From positions 1-64,000 of the forward strand of contig NW_026647687.1 of the NCBI RefSeq assembly GCF_950295315.1: a stretch of DNA of 64,000 nt. The letters run 5' to 3'. Positions 21,266-31,445 of the stretch are shown here, in pieces. Each line of letters starts with the position of its first letter. Positions within the stretch are counted from its first letter, which is position 1. The stretch is from Erinaceus europaeus. Its lineage: Eukaryota; Chordata; Mammalia; Eulipotyphla; Erinaceidae. The notes under the pieces were generated by a model. The model was given only the letters and a program-made list of their open reading frames with translations. It was not told where the DNA came from and searched no databases. The position numbers were made by a program, and so were the translations under genes.

Positions 21266-21897
21266 TAGGTATGGGGATTTCCTTAGCCCCGCCCCCAAGA
21301 GGGAAGGAAGCAGGTCGCCCACTTGGTGCTGTGCCCTTCTTCCACAAACAGAAGCCCAGCTTGGGACCCAATCCGTCGCTATACCCACCACGCCAAGTAA
21401 CAATAACAGAGGGTGAGCAGAAGGAGGAACCCGTGGTATGTGGGAACTTCCAGCATAGAAATAACCGGCTGGAGCAAGAGAACAGCTCAAATTCGGAGCC
21501 TGAGATTTTATGGACCACCCCTGTTTTAGAAAGGGGTCACCCAACTATGACAGTAAAGATTGGTAATATTCCTTTTAAGTGTTTGATTGACACGGGAGCA
21601 GATAAGACAATATTAAGACAAGCAGAGGTTCCCCAGAGTTGGGAACTCCTCCCAGGACCACGCTTACATGGTGTTGGAGGATTGACTCAGGCATTCCGCA
21701 CACGAGATTCCCTTGTGTGGGAAGATCCAGAAGGGACTACCGGACGCTTTCAGCCTTTAATAGCTGATATAAGCACCAATTTATTGGGAAGAGACTTGCT
21801 GGAATCTTTAGATGTAGTGATATCCTCAGACACCTCTGCAGGACACCACACTCACTCCTGTGAGACTGCTAGACCGAACCAGCACCCCCAATACTAA
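21265..21897 (+). CDS. pro: Retroviral aspartic protease (pro)
   Basis: The frame is -1 relative to gag and is entered at the UUUAAAC site; an ATG at 21271 also exists but is unlikely to be the natural start. The catalytic motif LIDTGADKTIL (D at about residue 107 from that ATG) and the C-terminal GRDLL motif typical of retropepsins are both present, and the frame is uninterrupted. Protease would cleave Gag and Pol precursors as a dimer. The roughly 80 residues before the protease fold are low-complexity and show no dUTPase motif, unlike MMTV or MPMV. No G-patch is seen at the C-terminus. It is the only intact retroviral frame in the provirus. Confidence 0.85.
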   Translation, partial: LGMGISLAPPPRGKEAGRPLGAVPFFHKQKPSLGPNPSLYPPRQVTITEGEQKEEPVVCGNFQHRNNRLEQENSSNSEPEILWTTPVLERGHPTMTVKIGNIPFKCLIDTGADKTILRQAEVPQSWELLPGPRLHGVGGLTQAFRTRDSLVWEDPEGTTGRFQPLIADISTNLLGRDLLESLDVVISSDTSAGHHTHSCETARPNQHPQY

Positions 21898-24534
21898 CTG
21901 CCACTGTTCGTAACAGAACTCCCCGCTTAGACTGGCTTTCTAATGAGCCTGTCTGGGTGGAACAGTGGCCTTTGCCTAGGGAGAAGCTAGAAATTTTAAA
22001 AAAACTCGTCCAAGAGCAGTTATCTTTGGGACACATTCGTCATTCTCGGAGCCCATGGAATACTCCAGTCTTTGTAATTAAAAAGCGCTCAGGAAAATGG
22101 CGCCTCCTCCAAGATCTTCGTGCAGTTAATAAAACCATGCAGGTTTGGGGCTCCCCCCAAAGGGGTTTGCCTCTTGCTTCCGCAATTCCCACAGGAATTC
22201 CAATCATAGCTATTGATATACAGGATTGTTTTTTCTCTATTCCCTTACACCCACAAGATTGTAAACGTTTTGCTTTCTCTGTTCCTTCTATTAATAATGC
22301 CAGCCCTGCCGATAGATTTGAATGGGTGGTACTGCCCCAGGGCATGGCTAATAGTCCTACTATTTGTCAAGAGGTTGTTAAATCTGCCCTTTTTCCATAT
22401 ATTCATAAGGGCCTTAAGGTTTTTCATTATATGGATGACATGTTAATATGGGGAGAATTAGATACAGATCTCTCCGCCCTACGTGATTTTCTAATCCCTG
22501 CCTTAAAGAGAAGTGGACTTAATGTAGCTCCTGAGAAGATACAGCTAATCCCTCCAATATCTTTCTTAGGCTCAGAGATTTCCCTAACGCAGATTCGTCC
22601 TTTAAAACCTTGTGTTACTTTTCCTTCTAATCTCACTCTTGCTTCTTTACAAAGTTTTCTTGGAAATTTGAATTGGCTTAGGCAGTATCTTTATCTGCCT
22701 ACAAGCTGCCTGCAACCACTGTTCGATCTGTTAAAAGGAAACAAACAGCCCTCCTCAAAGCGTATGTTAACCCCCGAAGCATCCTTGGCTCTGGAAAAAG
22801 TTAACCAGGCTCTCCAGGACATGCTCCTCGTTCGATTCTCCCCCTCCTCTCCAGTAAATCTTCTAATCTTTAACTCCACCCCCACGGCAGTGGTGGCATT
22901 GTGGCAGAAACATGGTGTTCTCGAATGGCTTCATACGCCAGTAGGTGGAGCTCCAAGACTCCTTACCGAGATTGATGCCTTAGCATTTATGGTTCGCCAA
23001 GGAAGAAACAGATCGGTTCAGGTCTTAGGAAGGGAACCAGATTCAATCATTCTTCCCTTTTCTCTCACTGATACAGAATGGCTCATACGCCACCATTCTC
23101 GTTTTGCCATAAGTTTAATGGGTTTTCCAGGACAATTAGATAATCATTTTCCCTCTAATAATTTGATAGCTTCTTTACCTCTGTTGCCTCTACTAGTACC
23201 TAAACTTTTCTCTCGAGATCCCATCCCCTCTGCTCCTACAGTGTTCACTGATGGTGGAAAAAAGGGAGCTGCTGCCCTTATATATTATCCAGACCAGCAA
23301 TACCCCAAACCTCTCTTTACTGAACTTCCTGATAATTCCCCTCAGTACAAAGAACTTTATGCTGTTTTCCTTGCATTAAAAGCTGTACCAGAATCCTTCA
23401 ACCTTTTTTCTGACAGTGTGTATACTGTTAACTTACTTCCATGGCTTGCTCGATCTTATGTAAGAATTGATGACAACCCACTTTCTCCTCTTTTAATTCA
23501 AATTGCCTCTATGCTCTGTTCTCGAACCCATCCACTGTATGTTCAGCACCTACGTTCCCACAGCCGTCTTCCTGGTCCCCTGTCCGAAGGGAATGCTGCA
23601 GCCGACCACCTTGCCTCCATAGGAATTCTCCTAGCCTCTGTCTCTAATCCTGCTGACTTTCATTCCCTAACCCATGTTAATCTTAAAGGTCTTCGAGCTC
23701 GATTTCCTGATATTCCTCTGCCACAGTTAAAACGTATTCTTGCTACATGTTCCTCCTGTGCAGGTCTAGTCAAAACACCTGCTATTCAGACTCTGGGGGT
23801 TAATCCTCGAGGTTTAAAAGCCAACGCTCTTTGGCAAATTGATGTTACCCACATACCTAACTTTGGCAAACAAGAATATGTGTTCGTCTCAATTGATACC
23901 TTCTCTAAGTTTATCTGGGCTACAGCTCAGACTGGAGAAAACTCAAAAAAGCTTATAAGCCATATGCTCTCCTGTTTTGTTGTAATGGGCTTACCCTCTT
24001 CAATTTAAAACGGATAATGGACCTGCTTTTACCAGCAAACAATTTAAAGATTTTTGTTCCCTCTGGAACATTACTCATACTACAGGCATTCCGCATAATC
24101 CACAGGGACAAGGCATTGTTGAGAGGGCCCATCAAACTCTGAAGGCTCAATAAAATTAAGAAAAAGGGGAAATGTACCCCCCTAATATCCAGCTGGCAAA
24201 AGCCTTAACTACATTAAATCTCTTTAATATTTACAAAAACTCAGACCAACCTCCTATAATTCTTCATTGGCAAACAACACCCACCCTCCCAGCTATTAAA
24301 GTCAAATGGAAAGACCCACTTGATAAAATTTGGAAAGGACCTGACCCCCTGTTGACTATGGGGAGGGGTTTCGCATGTATTTTTCCACAAAATTACTCCA
24401 AGCCTGTTTGGGTTCCTGCCTGCCATGTCCGGCAATACCCACATGATGGCGCTGATATCCCTGAAGAACAAGAAACACTGCAAGAAGACTGGCTGCAAGA
24501 GGACTGGCTACAGGATGCACCCCAGGATCCATAA
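21873..24534 (+). pseudogene. pol: pol: reverse transcriptase, RNase H, integrase (broken)
   Basis: The frame is -1 relative to pro, open from the TAG at 21870-21872, and overlaps the pro end. Reverse transcriptase shows LPQGMANSPTICQ and YMDD (22428-22439). RNase H shows FTDGG (D at 23250) with the later acidic residues. Integrase has an HHCC zinc-binding N-terminus (H at 23661 and 23673, CSSC at about 23748), a core Asp at 23841, a second Asp at 24013, Glu at 24121, and a C-terminal WKGPDPLL...GRG...VWVPACHVR region. A one-base-class frameshift near 24000 ends the first frame at 24008. Two in-frame TAA codons at 24151 and 24157 interrupt the integrase again. An Arg usually seen in the C-terminal WVPxR motif is Cys here. 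RT and RNase H are intact by eye; integrase is not. Confidence 0.92.
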
Positions 24535-26405
24535 TACAGCATGGCAGAATAAAAAAAAAAAAACTGATTCACAGAACTCTTCCCCCCCCCCCCGCGAATG
24601 AATGTCTTATGCTATGACTGGCCAGTTGTGTTTTGTGAGTGAGTGAGTGAGTGAAAAAAAAATTGAGTGAGTTGAGTGACCAAAATTTTTGTATGACCCA
24701 TTGTGCTCAGAGTACTCTGAAAGTTAACTGACTTTATATAAAACGGCTGGACACAGCCATGGTTTCTGGAGACGTCCAGAAACAGTCCAAAAATTGTTCA
24801 TTCACCCTTTTGATTTCGTTTTTAAGTCTTGATATCAATATGAAATGTTTAGTCTTAAACTGTGTGAGTAAAGATGGTTCAACTATGACAGTAGATCTAA
24901 ATTCACATTTGAAATGATATATCTTATTTACAAGTTTTTCTCCTCCTGTGTGTTATAAACTATATGTTTAATATGCGTGTTTCAAGTTTGGTAAACATTA
25001 ACTTAACAGTTAAATTGTAACTTCGAAGCTACATTTTTACGAGAAGAGGTAAAATCAATTCATTTAAGTAACTGAGTGTTTAAGGTAAAACTCTAAATAT
25101 TCAATGTGACAATTCATCATATCCTAAGTTAAAATACAAATTCTCTATACAGGAAATTTTTGGAGGGCCCCCAAAAATGTCCTGTAAGCTATCTTGTGGA
25201 AATTAATTCACAACAAATTTGGCATCAATCCGATATTGTAAATGTACCAAAAAAAAATTGTCACTAAAATGTGTTAACTCTAGTAACCTGAGTTTGTTAA
25301 AAAACCCAATGTAAAAATAGTTAAGAATCAATATATGTGACTTAAATTCGGTATGAAAATTTTGCTATATAGAGACTGCTACATGAGGTCACATAAGGTG
25401 ACCTTTACACGAAATTATAAAGATACCTAAACCAATTATAATCATTGAGTTATCAATTGTAGTAAACTTCTAATTTGTTACAAAGTTTTTTCATAAGTAA
25501 TTGACTACAGCTATGACAAGCCTTCACATAAAGAAGCATCTGCTCATATAGAATCCCCAGAAGTCCTTCTTGGACCCCTGACCTCTGACATCACCCACAA
25601 TTACAGCCATCCCCCAAAACCCATGATGTGACCTGACATGATCTGGAGAACCTGATTCACAGACTCCAAAGGACAAGACTTTCCTACTGCCTTTCTCTCA
25701 ACCATCGGCGTCTGCTCTTCCTGCTTCTGTTTCGCCCACCATATTTTGGCGGTTCCAGGTCACTCTCTACAGAGAAGAAAAGTTCCAGTGGCTGTCCTCA
25801 TCCATCAAGATAGATGTGTGGCATTTATTTCCTGGCCGTTGACATTGGACTGATGCTTCTATAGAACTTGCTGGACACTCCTTTTATACTGCTGGACTTC
25901 TTGAAGAATGACTGTAGCAGTTCATAGAACTTTCCGCCAGTTGACTCGGGATTTTGCAATGCCAGATCACCCCTTTAGCCCCTCGGCTTATCAGGCCCCC
26001 ACTCCTCCACCCATCAGGCTCACTCTGTCTCTTGCTACTCTTACTGATCCCTCTCTGTCTTGTGCTAGTTCTTTTTGAAGACACTTACACACTATCATTC
26101 TGCTTTCTTCCCAACAGGTTTCTGTTCACCCCTACACTGCTATTCCCTTGACAGAGATGAAGCCTTTTACAGACATTGACCCAGTTATATATGGCCATTA
26201 AGTAAGAGGAAGATGTTGGGGAATTGTGAGGATATGGTTGAGCTTGGAAGGGCTTGAGCCTGAGGGGTGTGTCAATCCTGTTAGTCTCTCTCTCCACAGA
26301 GAGGTTGAGCAAGGAGGGACAGTAGAACCTCAAAAAAGGTGTGCCTCTTATCAGTCTCCCTGCCTCACAAAGTGCCCCACACTCCTGATACTATGGCAAA
26401 TAGTT
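24535..26405 (+). other. Non-coding region in place of env
   Basis: About 1.9 kb between pol and the polypurine tract has no open frame resembling envelope surface or transmembrane protein; the longest frames are under 70 codons. The first ~1 kb is AT-rich and holds a (GAGT)n run (24637-24655) and two adjacent perfect hairpins (24745-24783). The last ~0.7 kb is C/T-rich, with a splice-acceptor-like pyrimidine tract and CAG near 26118. It resembles IAP or MusD/ETn organisation, where env is missing, but I do not recognise the sequence itself. Confidence 0.8.
24745..24783 (+). other. Two adjacent perfect hairpins with GACA and GACG loops
   Basis: Hairpin 1 pairs GGCTG (24745-24749) with CAGCC (24754-24758) around loop GACA. 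Hairpin 2 pairs GTTTCTGGA (24762-24770) with TCCAGAAAC (24775-24783) around loop GACG. They are three bases apart. Paired stem-loops with GACG loops are known in gammaretroviral packaging signals; any role here is inference. Confidence 0.6.
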
Positions 26406-26422
26406 AAAAAGAAAGGGGGAGA
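26406..26422 (+). other. Polypurine tract
   Basis: AAAAAGAAAGGGGGAGA directly abuts the 3' LTR start. This is the standard plus-strand primer position and composition for class II elements. Confidence 0.93.
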
Positions 26423-26886
26423 TGTTGGGTAGTATGCCACCTCCCCCTGGCTTCTGCTTAACCATATGCCTATACAGGGATTTACTGATCCCATTCAAAG
26501 CTTTGGTCTATTTACATAAATCACTTTTACATTTACATAAAGCACTCCCTCCAGGGCATTGGTGGTTCAGTGATAGGATTCTCGCCTGTTCCACCCCCTC
26601 CTTGTCACACTCTGATTTTCACCAGTCACTTTTCTCTCCACCCTCTCTATATCACATCCTGTTTCCACCCTACTTGGAGAGTATAAAAACAGCTGCTCTT
26701 CTGATTAAAGACACTTGGAAATTGCTTTCCGGCTCCGAGAGTTCCAGAGTGTATCTCCTGCGGAAGTTAGTGCGGCACGAGTTCCTGATTCCTCTGCCAC
26801 GCAGCAGCCTAGATCGGCTCCAGTTGAGTTCTCTCCAAGCCAGAGAGCACTAGCTCGGGAAGAAGTACCCTCAGGCTATCCTGGCA
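26423..26886 (+). repeat. 3' LTR of the provirus (464 bp)
   Basis: Same length as the 5' LTR, with five substitutions: one in U3 near the start, two just after the tRNA-like segment, one in the R/U5 part and one in the last 10 bp. The tRNA-Gly-like segment is at 26556-26589, TATA at 26682-26688 and ATTAAA at 26704-26709. It ends CCTGGCA before the CTATGG duplication. Confidence 0.96.
26556..26589 (+). other. tRNA-Gly 5'-half-like segment in the 3' LTR
   Basis: Identical in position (offset 133 from the LTR start) and nearly identical in sequence to the copy in the 5' LTR; the only change is at its very end or just after it. It was therefore part of the LTR before this provirus integrated. 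Confidence 0.8.
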
Positions 26887-26925
26887 CTATGGCAGTTACA
26901 TGATTCACTTCTTGCTGGTATCTTC

Positions 26926-27350
26926 TGAAAGCACATCTTTAGTCTGAAGGAAATTTGTTTTGTTATCTCTTTGTGTTTGAGCTTTTGGTGTCAAAGCTGA
27001 TAAATTATTTTCTAAACGCAGGTAGGATGACTTACATTTGTGGATTCTAACAGCATTAGAGTTTTAACTCTTACAGTTTGACTTTTCATCCAGTTTGAGT
27101 TGAATTTTATATAAGATGTGAGGTAGGGGCCTAATTTCATTTGCTTGCCTGTGGCTATCTCATGGTCTTGGGACCATTTGTTGGAGAAACAATTTTTTCC
27201 CTGTTGGATCATCTTGGCATCCTTGTCAATATCCAAATGGCTTTAGATGGATGGATTTTCTTCTGGACTTTCAATCCTTGTCTCTTGCTCTGGGTGTTTG
27301 CCCTTGTGCCAGTGACATCCTGTCTCAATCCCTTATCTTGGCAGTAAGTT
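26926..27350 (-). mobile_element. LINE-1 fragment, antisense, right of the provirus
   Basis: Contains reversed L1 ORF2-3' region text (GTGAGGTAGGGGCCTAATTTCATTTG, CATTTGTTGGAGAAACAATTTTTTCCCTG). It probably belongs to the element left of the provirus, with the provirus and other insertions between the parts. Confidence 0.7.
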
Positions 27351-28038
27351 TTAAAATTGAGATCTGGAAGATTCTTCACAGTAGTGTCGCACAACCTACA
27401 ATAGGACACTATCCCACAATGAGAGGGAATGGACTCCATCTCTCCAGGGGCTGAGTGAGTCTCACAAACAGGTGATGAAGGAGGCCTAGTACAAGAGAAG
27501 ACACTGTAGTACCCTGACACGAGGTCCACTGACAGTTCAGGCACTTGCACTGTGAGCAGGCAGAAGAGGGCTGCCTGCTGGGGTGGAAGGGGAGAGGGAT
27601 GGGCAGTGACTGAGGGGCGGCCCATGGGGTTCCTGGGGTTGCTGGGAGGCCCCATTCTTCATCCACTTGCTCCTACATATTCAGATTCAGTTTATGAAAA
27701 TCCATTGAGCTGCACAACAGTGATCTTTGAAATGCTTTGTTCTTTCCCCATGCCAATAACATTTACCAGATTAAACAAAAGGCAAAAGCAAGAGAAGTCA
27801 CCACTTAGTTCCTGCACATTCACCAAGCTCCTAGTGTGCACCATGTACTAAAATGCATGCAACAAATACCACATCTTTCTGCAGCCCATCAGGAGTGTCT
27901 GATATGCCAAGCACAGTCCTAAGGGCTTCATGAGCTTCATTCAAAGCTTTACCAATCCCCAGGGGCAGGAAAGCACTCCTCTTATCTGGTACTGAGAAAA
28001 CCAGTTAAAAAAAAACAAACAAAAAAACAAAAACAAAA
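27351..28038. other. Low-copy sequence, no gene seen
   Basis: A stretch between the antisense L1 and a full-length SINE. No recognisable coding or RNA feature. Confidence 0.45.
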
Positions 28039-28386
28039 GGGGTTGGGCGGTAGTGCAGCAGGTTGAGTGCACTGGCACAATGCACAAGGACCAGTTTAAC
28101 GATCCTGGTTCAAGCCCCCGGCTCCCCACCTGTAGGGGAGTCACTTCACAGGCGGTGAAGCAGGTCTGCAGGTGTCTGTCTTTCTATCCCCCTCTCTGTC
28201 TTCCCTCCGCTCTCAATTTCTCTCTGTCCTATCCAACAATGAACGACATCAACAATAACAATAATAACCACAACAAGGCTACTACAACAAGGGCAACAAA
28301 AGGGGGGAAAATGGCCTCCAGGAGCAGTGGATTCATGGTGCAGGCACTGAGCCCCAGCAATAACCTTGGAGGCAAAAAAAAAAAAT
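28039..28386 (+). mobile_element. tRNA-derived SINE, full length
   Basis: A good reference copy: head GGGGTTGGGCGGTAGTGCAG, B-box-like GGTTCAAGCCC, core, GCAGGTCTGCAGGTGTCTGTC, CT-rich body, AAC/AAT repeats, CTCCAGGAGCAGTGGATTC and poly(A). Confidence 0.9.
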
Positions 28387-28829
28387 CAAAGATGAAGCAG
28401 TTTGTTTTACATCACATAGCTAGGGGTGGGCACAGCCCAGATTTCATATTACTGTCCAAAGGCAGAGTTCACCCCCACTCCCACATGCTTCTCACTGCCT
28501 CTCAGCTCAGTGCAGATATGGGGGGGGAGCTAAGACCTGCAACTGCTTTCTACCCCAGTGGTCACTGTGATCCCAGTGGGCACATACCCCACCAGTAGGC
28601 ATGCCCTAGGCCCTGAGCATTGCAGGTAACTGGTGGCCTTGTGGTTGGATCTCTTCTTCTGATGTGGGTGAGGGAGAAGATGGTGCTTAGACAAGATGTA
28701 TGCAAAAGACAAACAAGGGAGGCTTGTGAAAAAGATGCAAAAGGCAGGGGCATAAGGCACCAGCATGGAAGAAACCCAGAGGGGAGAACTGTCTAGGGCA
28801 GGGTTGGTGGTAGCCAGGAAGGGCCACAC

Positions 28830-29112
28830 TGGTGGGTTGGGTCGTGGTGTACTTGCTTGAGTGAGGACACACAACCATGAACAAGGACTCAGGTTCAAGA
28901 CTCTAGTCTCTGCCTGAAGGGAGGAGCTTCATGAGTGGTGAAGTAGTGCTGCAGATGTTTCTATTTCTCTCTATTTCTTACTCACTGCTCAATATTTCTC
29001 TGTTCTACAAAAAATAAACAAAAAGGAAAATAAAGGAAAATATAGCCCCTAGGAATGTAGATTCATAGCACAGACAATGAACTCTAGGCACAAGCCTAGT
29101 GTCAAGAAAAAA
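28830..29112 (+). mobile_element. tRNA-derived SINE, diverged
   Basis: Head GGTTGGGTCGTGGTGTACTT, GGTTCAAGACTC, CTTCATGAGTGGTGAAGTAG and an A-rich end. Confidence 0.7.
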
Positions 29113-29149
29113 AAATTTTTTTTAAGTAAAAAGAAGACGTATTAGGAAA

Positions 29150-29345
29150 AAAAAAGTGGTGGCACACTTGGTTGAGAACATATGTGTATAACCATATGCA
29201 AAGAATGGGGTTTAAGTCCCTGGTCCCTACCTGCAGGGAGGAAGCTTCACAAGTGGTAAAGCAGGGCTGTAAGAGTCTCTCTGTTTTTCTCCCTTTCTCT
29301 CTCTTTCCTATAAATTTCTCTATATTTATTCAAGAAATAAGAGAA
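29150..29345 (+). mobile_element. tRNA-derived SINE, diverged
   Basis: GGGGTTTAAGTCCCTGGTCC and CCTGCAGGGAGGAAGCTTC, then a pyrimidine-rich body. It sits directly after the previous SINE tail. Confidence 0.7.
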
Positions 29346-29399
29346 TACATAAATAAAAATATCAAAATAGTATTTAAAAATGAAGGCCACACTTGGAAC

Positions 29400-31039
29400 T
29401 GAAGGGTTACGGGTCAGTAGAGTGGAGTACGGTGAGCCTCTCCTAGGGAAGCATGGGCACAAGGGGGGACGGGCTCTGTAAGATGGTTTGGGCCACCCAG
29501 AAGGGGGAGAAGGTGGGCAGGCCATTAGAGAGAGGAAGCCAGATTGGGGGAGGGAGAGGCTCAGGGAGGCAAACCTAAACCTTAGAATCACAAAGTTAGC
29601 AAACCAAGCAGCAAGTGGCAATTTAAATGCAGGTCAGCCTGTCGCCAGAGTTCAAGCCCTGAACTGCCAGCATCAGCAGACTCGGCTTCTGGAAGTTTCC
29701 AGGTGAGTCCTGTGAGGCAGATCCTGTCTCCACATCCCAGAGCCTTTGCTCTTTGCTTTCTCAGCTGTTACTACTAAGGACATGTGTGGATGATGTCCTA
29801 TCAACCAACAGGATGGGGAGAGGGAACTGAAAGGGATTTCTATCCTGAAAACACAAGATGAGAGTTCAAAATTTTAAAAATTTCCCAGGAAGAAAGCCAA
29901 CAGTGGTCAGGCCTCCCCACTTACACCTGACTGCCAGCCCTGACCACCCTCTCCTTCAAAGTGTTGTAGTATTTTTTTTTTTAGCACCACTGGGCTGGTT
30001 CTGGCCCCTAGAGAGACAGGAGGTTAACACCTGTGGTGACAATAGCTTTCAGCAAAGGAAGCCTTTCCATCCCTGCACATTTTTGGGCTATTGTGATGAG
30101 GTAGGTGGGAGGAGGTGACAGTTCCCATTTGTCACCCATTATCCTGCTCTGGGGAACACTTGCTGTCCTACCTAGCCACTGCAACTGCAACGGTCTATTT
30201 CATATCAATTGCTATTGTCTCAACCTTGGGGTCAGAAACAGTGTTTTATAAGACCACAGAAAAATGACTTCTCATCGTTACTATTACAAAGCAGGGAAAG
30301 ATAGCGCTGTTCATCTCTCTCGGGCAGGGAGACACGTTTGCAAAGTTGAGATTTGCTGAGACTGAATGATGCTGCTTAAATAATTTCTGTGGGCCTTCAG
30401 CTCACTGCCACCCCACCTCCCCCTCCATTATCTTCATACATGGTATTCTTCCACTGCCTCCTTCCTGAAAAGCCAGAGACATTTGTAATTTTATAGAACA
30501 AGATACACAGCGTGCCCTCTGAAGCTTTCAGCTCTGTAATCTTCCTAATTCATTTCCCCGAATGAGTCATGTTTAGCCGTGATTTAATGATAATATTCCA
30601 ATCACTTGCCAATTCGTGCAATGTTCCAATTCCTCCTTTCTCCATTTCCTAATCTGTGATGTTTCTTCTGAGAAGAATAAGTGTCGCTGTGTCTCTGCTA
30701 ACTCTTCTTTGCAATCTTCCAAGGTTGGGCTATGAGGCTGGAAGCTACTAATTTCTGACTTTTCTCTTTGAATGATAACAAATGGGTGTGCTGAGAGGCA
30801 ATTCATTTACTACACCCTGAGAATTCAAATTTCTGTAAACAGGACTTAATTTTTTAATGGGCATTTTAAGCCACACAAAAAATTGCAACCAACTGGAATA
30901 AAATGTTGCCCTGAGAACTTGGCTTGCTAGTTAAAAAAAAAAATTTTAAAATATTTCAGATTTGTTAATGAGGAGAGATTAATGTGAACATCATAAACAA
31001 ATGTGCTTATTCCCTCCTTTTTAATTATCTTTTTAAAAA
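29400..31039. other. Low-copy sequence with an enhancer-like block
   Basis: The part from about 30480 to 30930 has little repeat content and many AT-rich homeobox-type words (TAAT, ATTA). The remainder is unremarkable. Confidence 0.35.
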
Positions 31040-31375
31040 TTTACTTATAAAAAGGAAACACAGACAAAACCATAGGATAAGAGGGTATAACACCACACAA
31101 TTCCCACCATCAGAATTCTGTATCCTGTTGCCTCCCTTGATATCTTTCCTATTCTTTAACCTTCTGGGAGTATAGACCCAAAGTCATTGTGGAGTGCAGA
31201 AGGTAGAAGGTCTGACTTCTGTAACTGCTTCCCCGCTGAACATGGGTGTTGACAGTTCAATCCATACTCCCAGCCTGCCTCTCTCTTTTCCTAGTGGGGT
31301 GGGGTTCTGGGGAAGTGGAGCTCCAGGACACATTGGTAGGACTGTTTGTCCAGGGAAGTCTGCTTGGCATCATGG
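31040..31375 (-). mobile_element. AATAAA-tailed retroposon, antisense
   Basis: Contains CCACACAATTCCCACCATCAG, GTGCAGAAGGTAGAAGGTC and a GGGGTTCTGGGGAAGTGGAG end. It aligns by eye with the other copies of this family in the window. Confidence 0.65.
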
Positions 31376-31445
31376 TAGCATCCGGAACCTGGTGGTTGAA
31401 AAGAGAGTTAACACATAAAGCCAAACAAGTTGTTGAATAATCATG

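Larger units (their letters stand above)
19728..21268 (+). pseudogene. gag: gag, second copy: full length but frameshifted
   Basis: This copy has the complete domain order: hydrophobic N-terminus, coiled coil, repeat linker, capsid, nucleocapsid. The nucleocapsid has two CX2CX4HX4C zinc knuckles, CFQCGRQGHWRNQC (from about 21005) and CPRCQKGFHWRRDC (from about 21169), separated by a basic repeat linker. It is broken by a 2-bp deletion near 20163, a 5-bp deletion near 20784 and a TGA at 20834-20836 that is CGA in copy 1. The last segment, from the capsid C-terminus, is open to the TAG at 21266-21268. The UUUAAAC slip site immediately precedes that stop. Confidence 0.88.
17510..26886 (+). mobile_element. 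Env-less class II endogenous retrovirus (provirus)
   Basis: A provirus in the order LTR, primer binding site, gag (partly duplicated), pro, pol, non-coding 3' region, polypurine tract, LTR. The flanking 6-mers CTTTGG (17504-17509) and CTATGG (26887-26892) fit a 6-bp target-site duplication with one mismatch, the length usual for class II ERVs. The Lys-type primer site, separate pro frame reached by -1 shift, two CCHC knuckles in Gag and RT with YMDD agree with a betaretrovirus/IAP-like element. LTR divergence is about 1.1% (5 of 464), so insertion was fairly recent. Gag and pol carry stops and frameshifts, and no env frame exists. Coding capacity is lost in this copy. Confidence 0.95.

Noticed and set aside
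21265..21500. dUTPase domain ahead of protease
   Set aside because: The segment is too short and low-complexity, and none of the conserved dUTPase motifs is visible.
25954..26151. Possible env leader or transmembrane frame
   Set aside because: The 65-codon frame has a Leu-rich run but no cysteine pattern, furin site or fusion peptide, and the strand composition explains the Leu.
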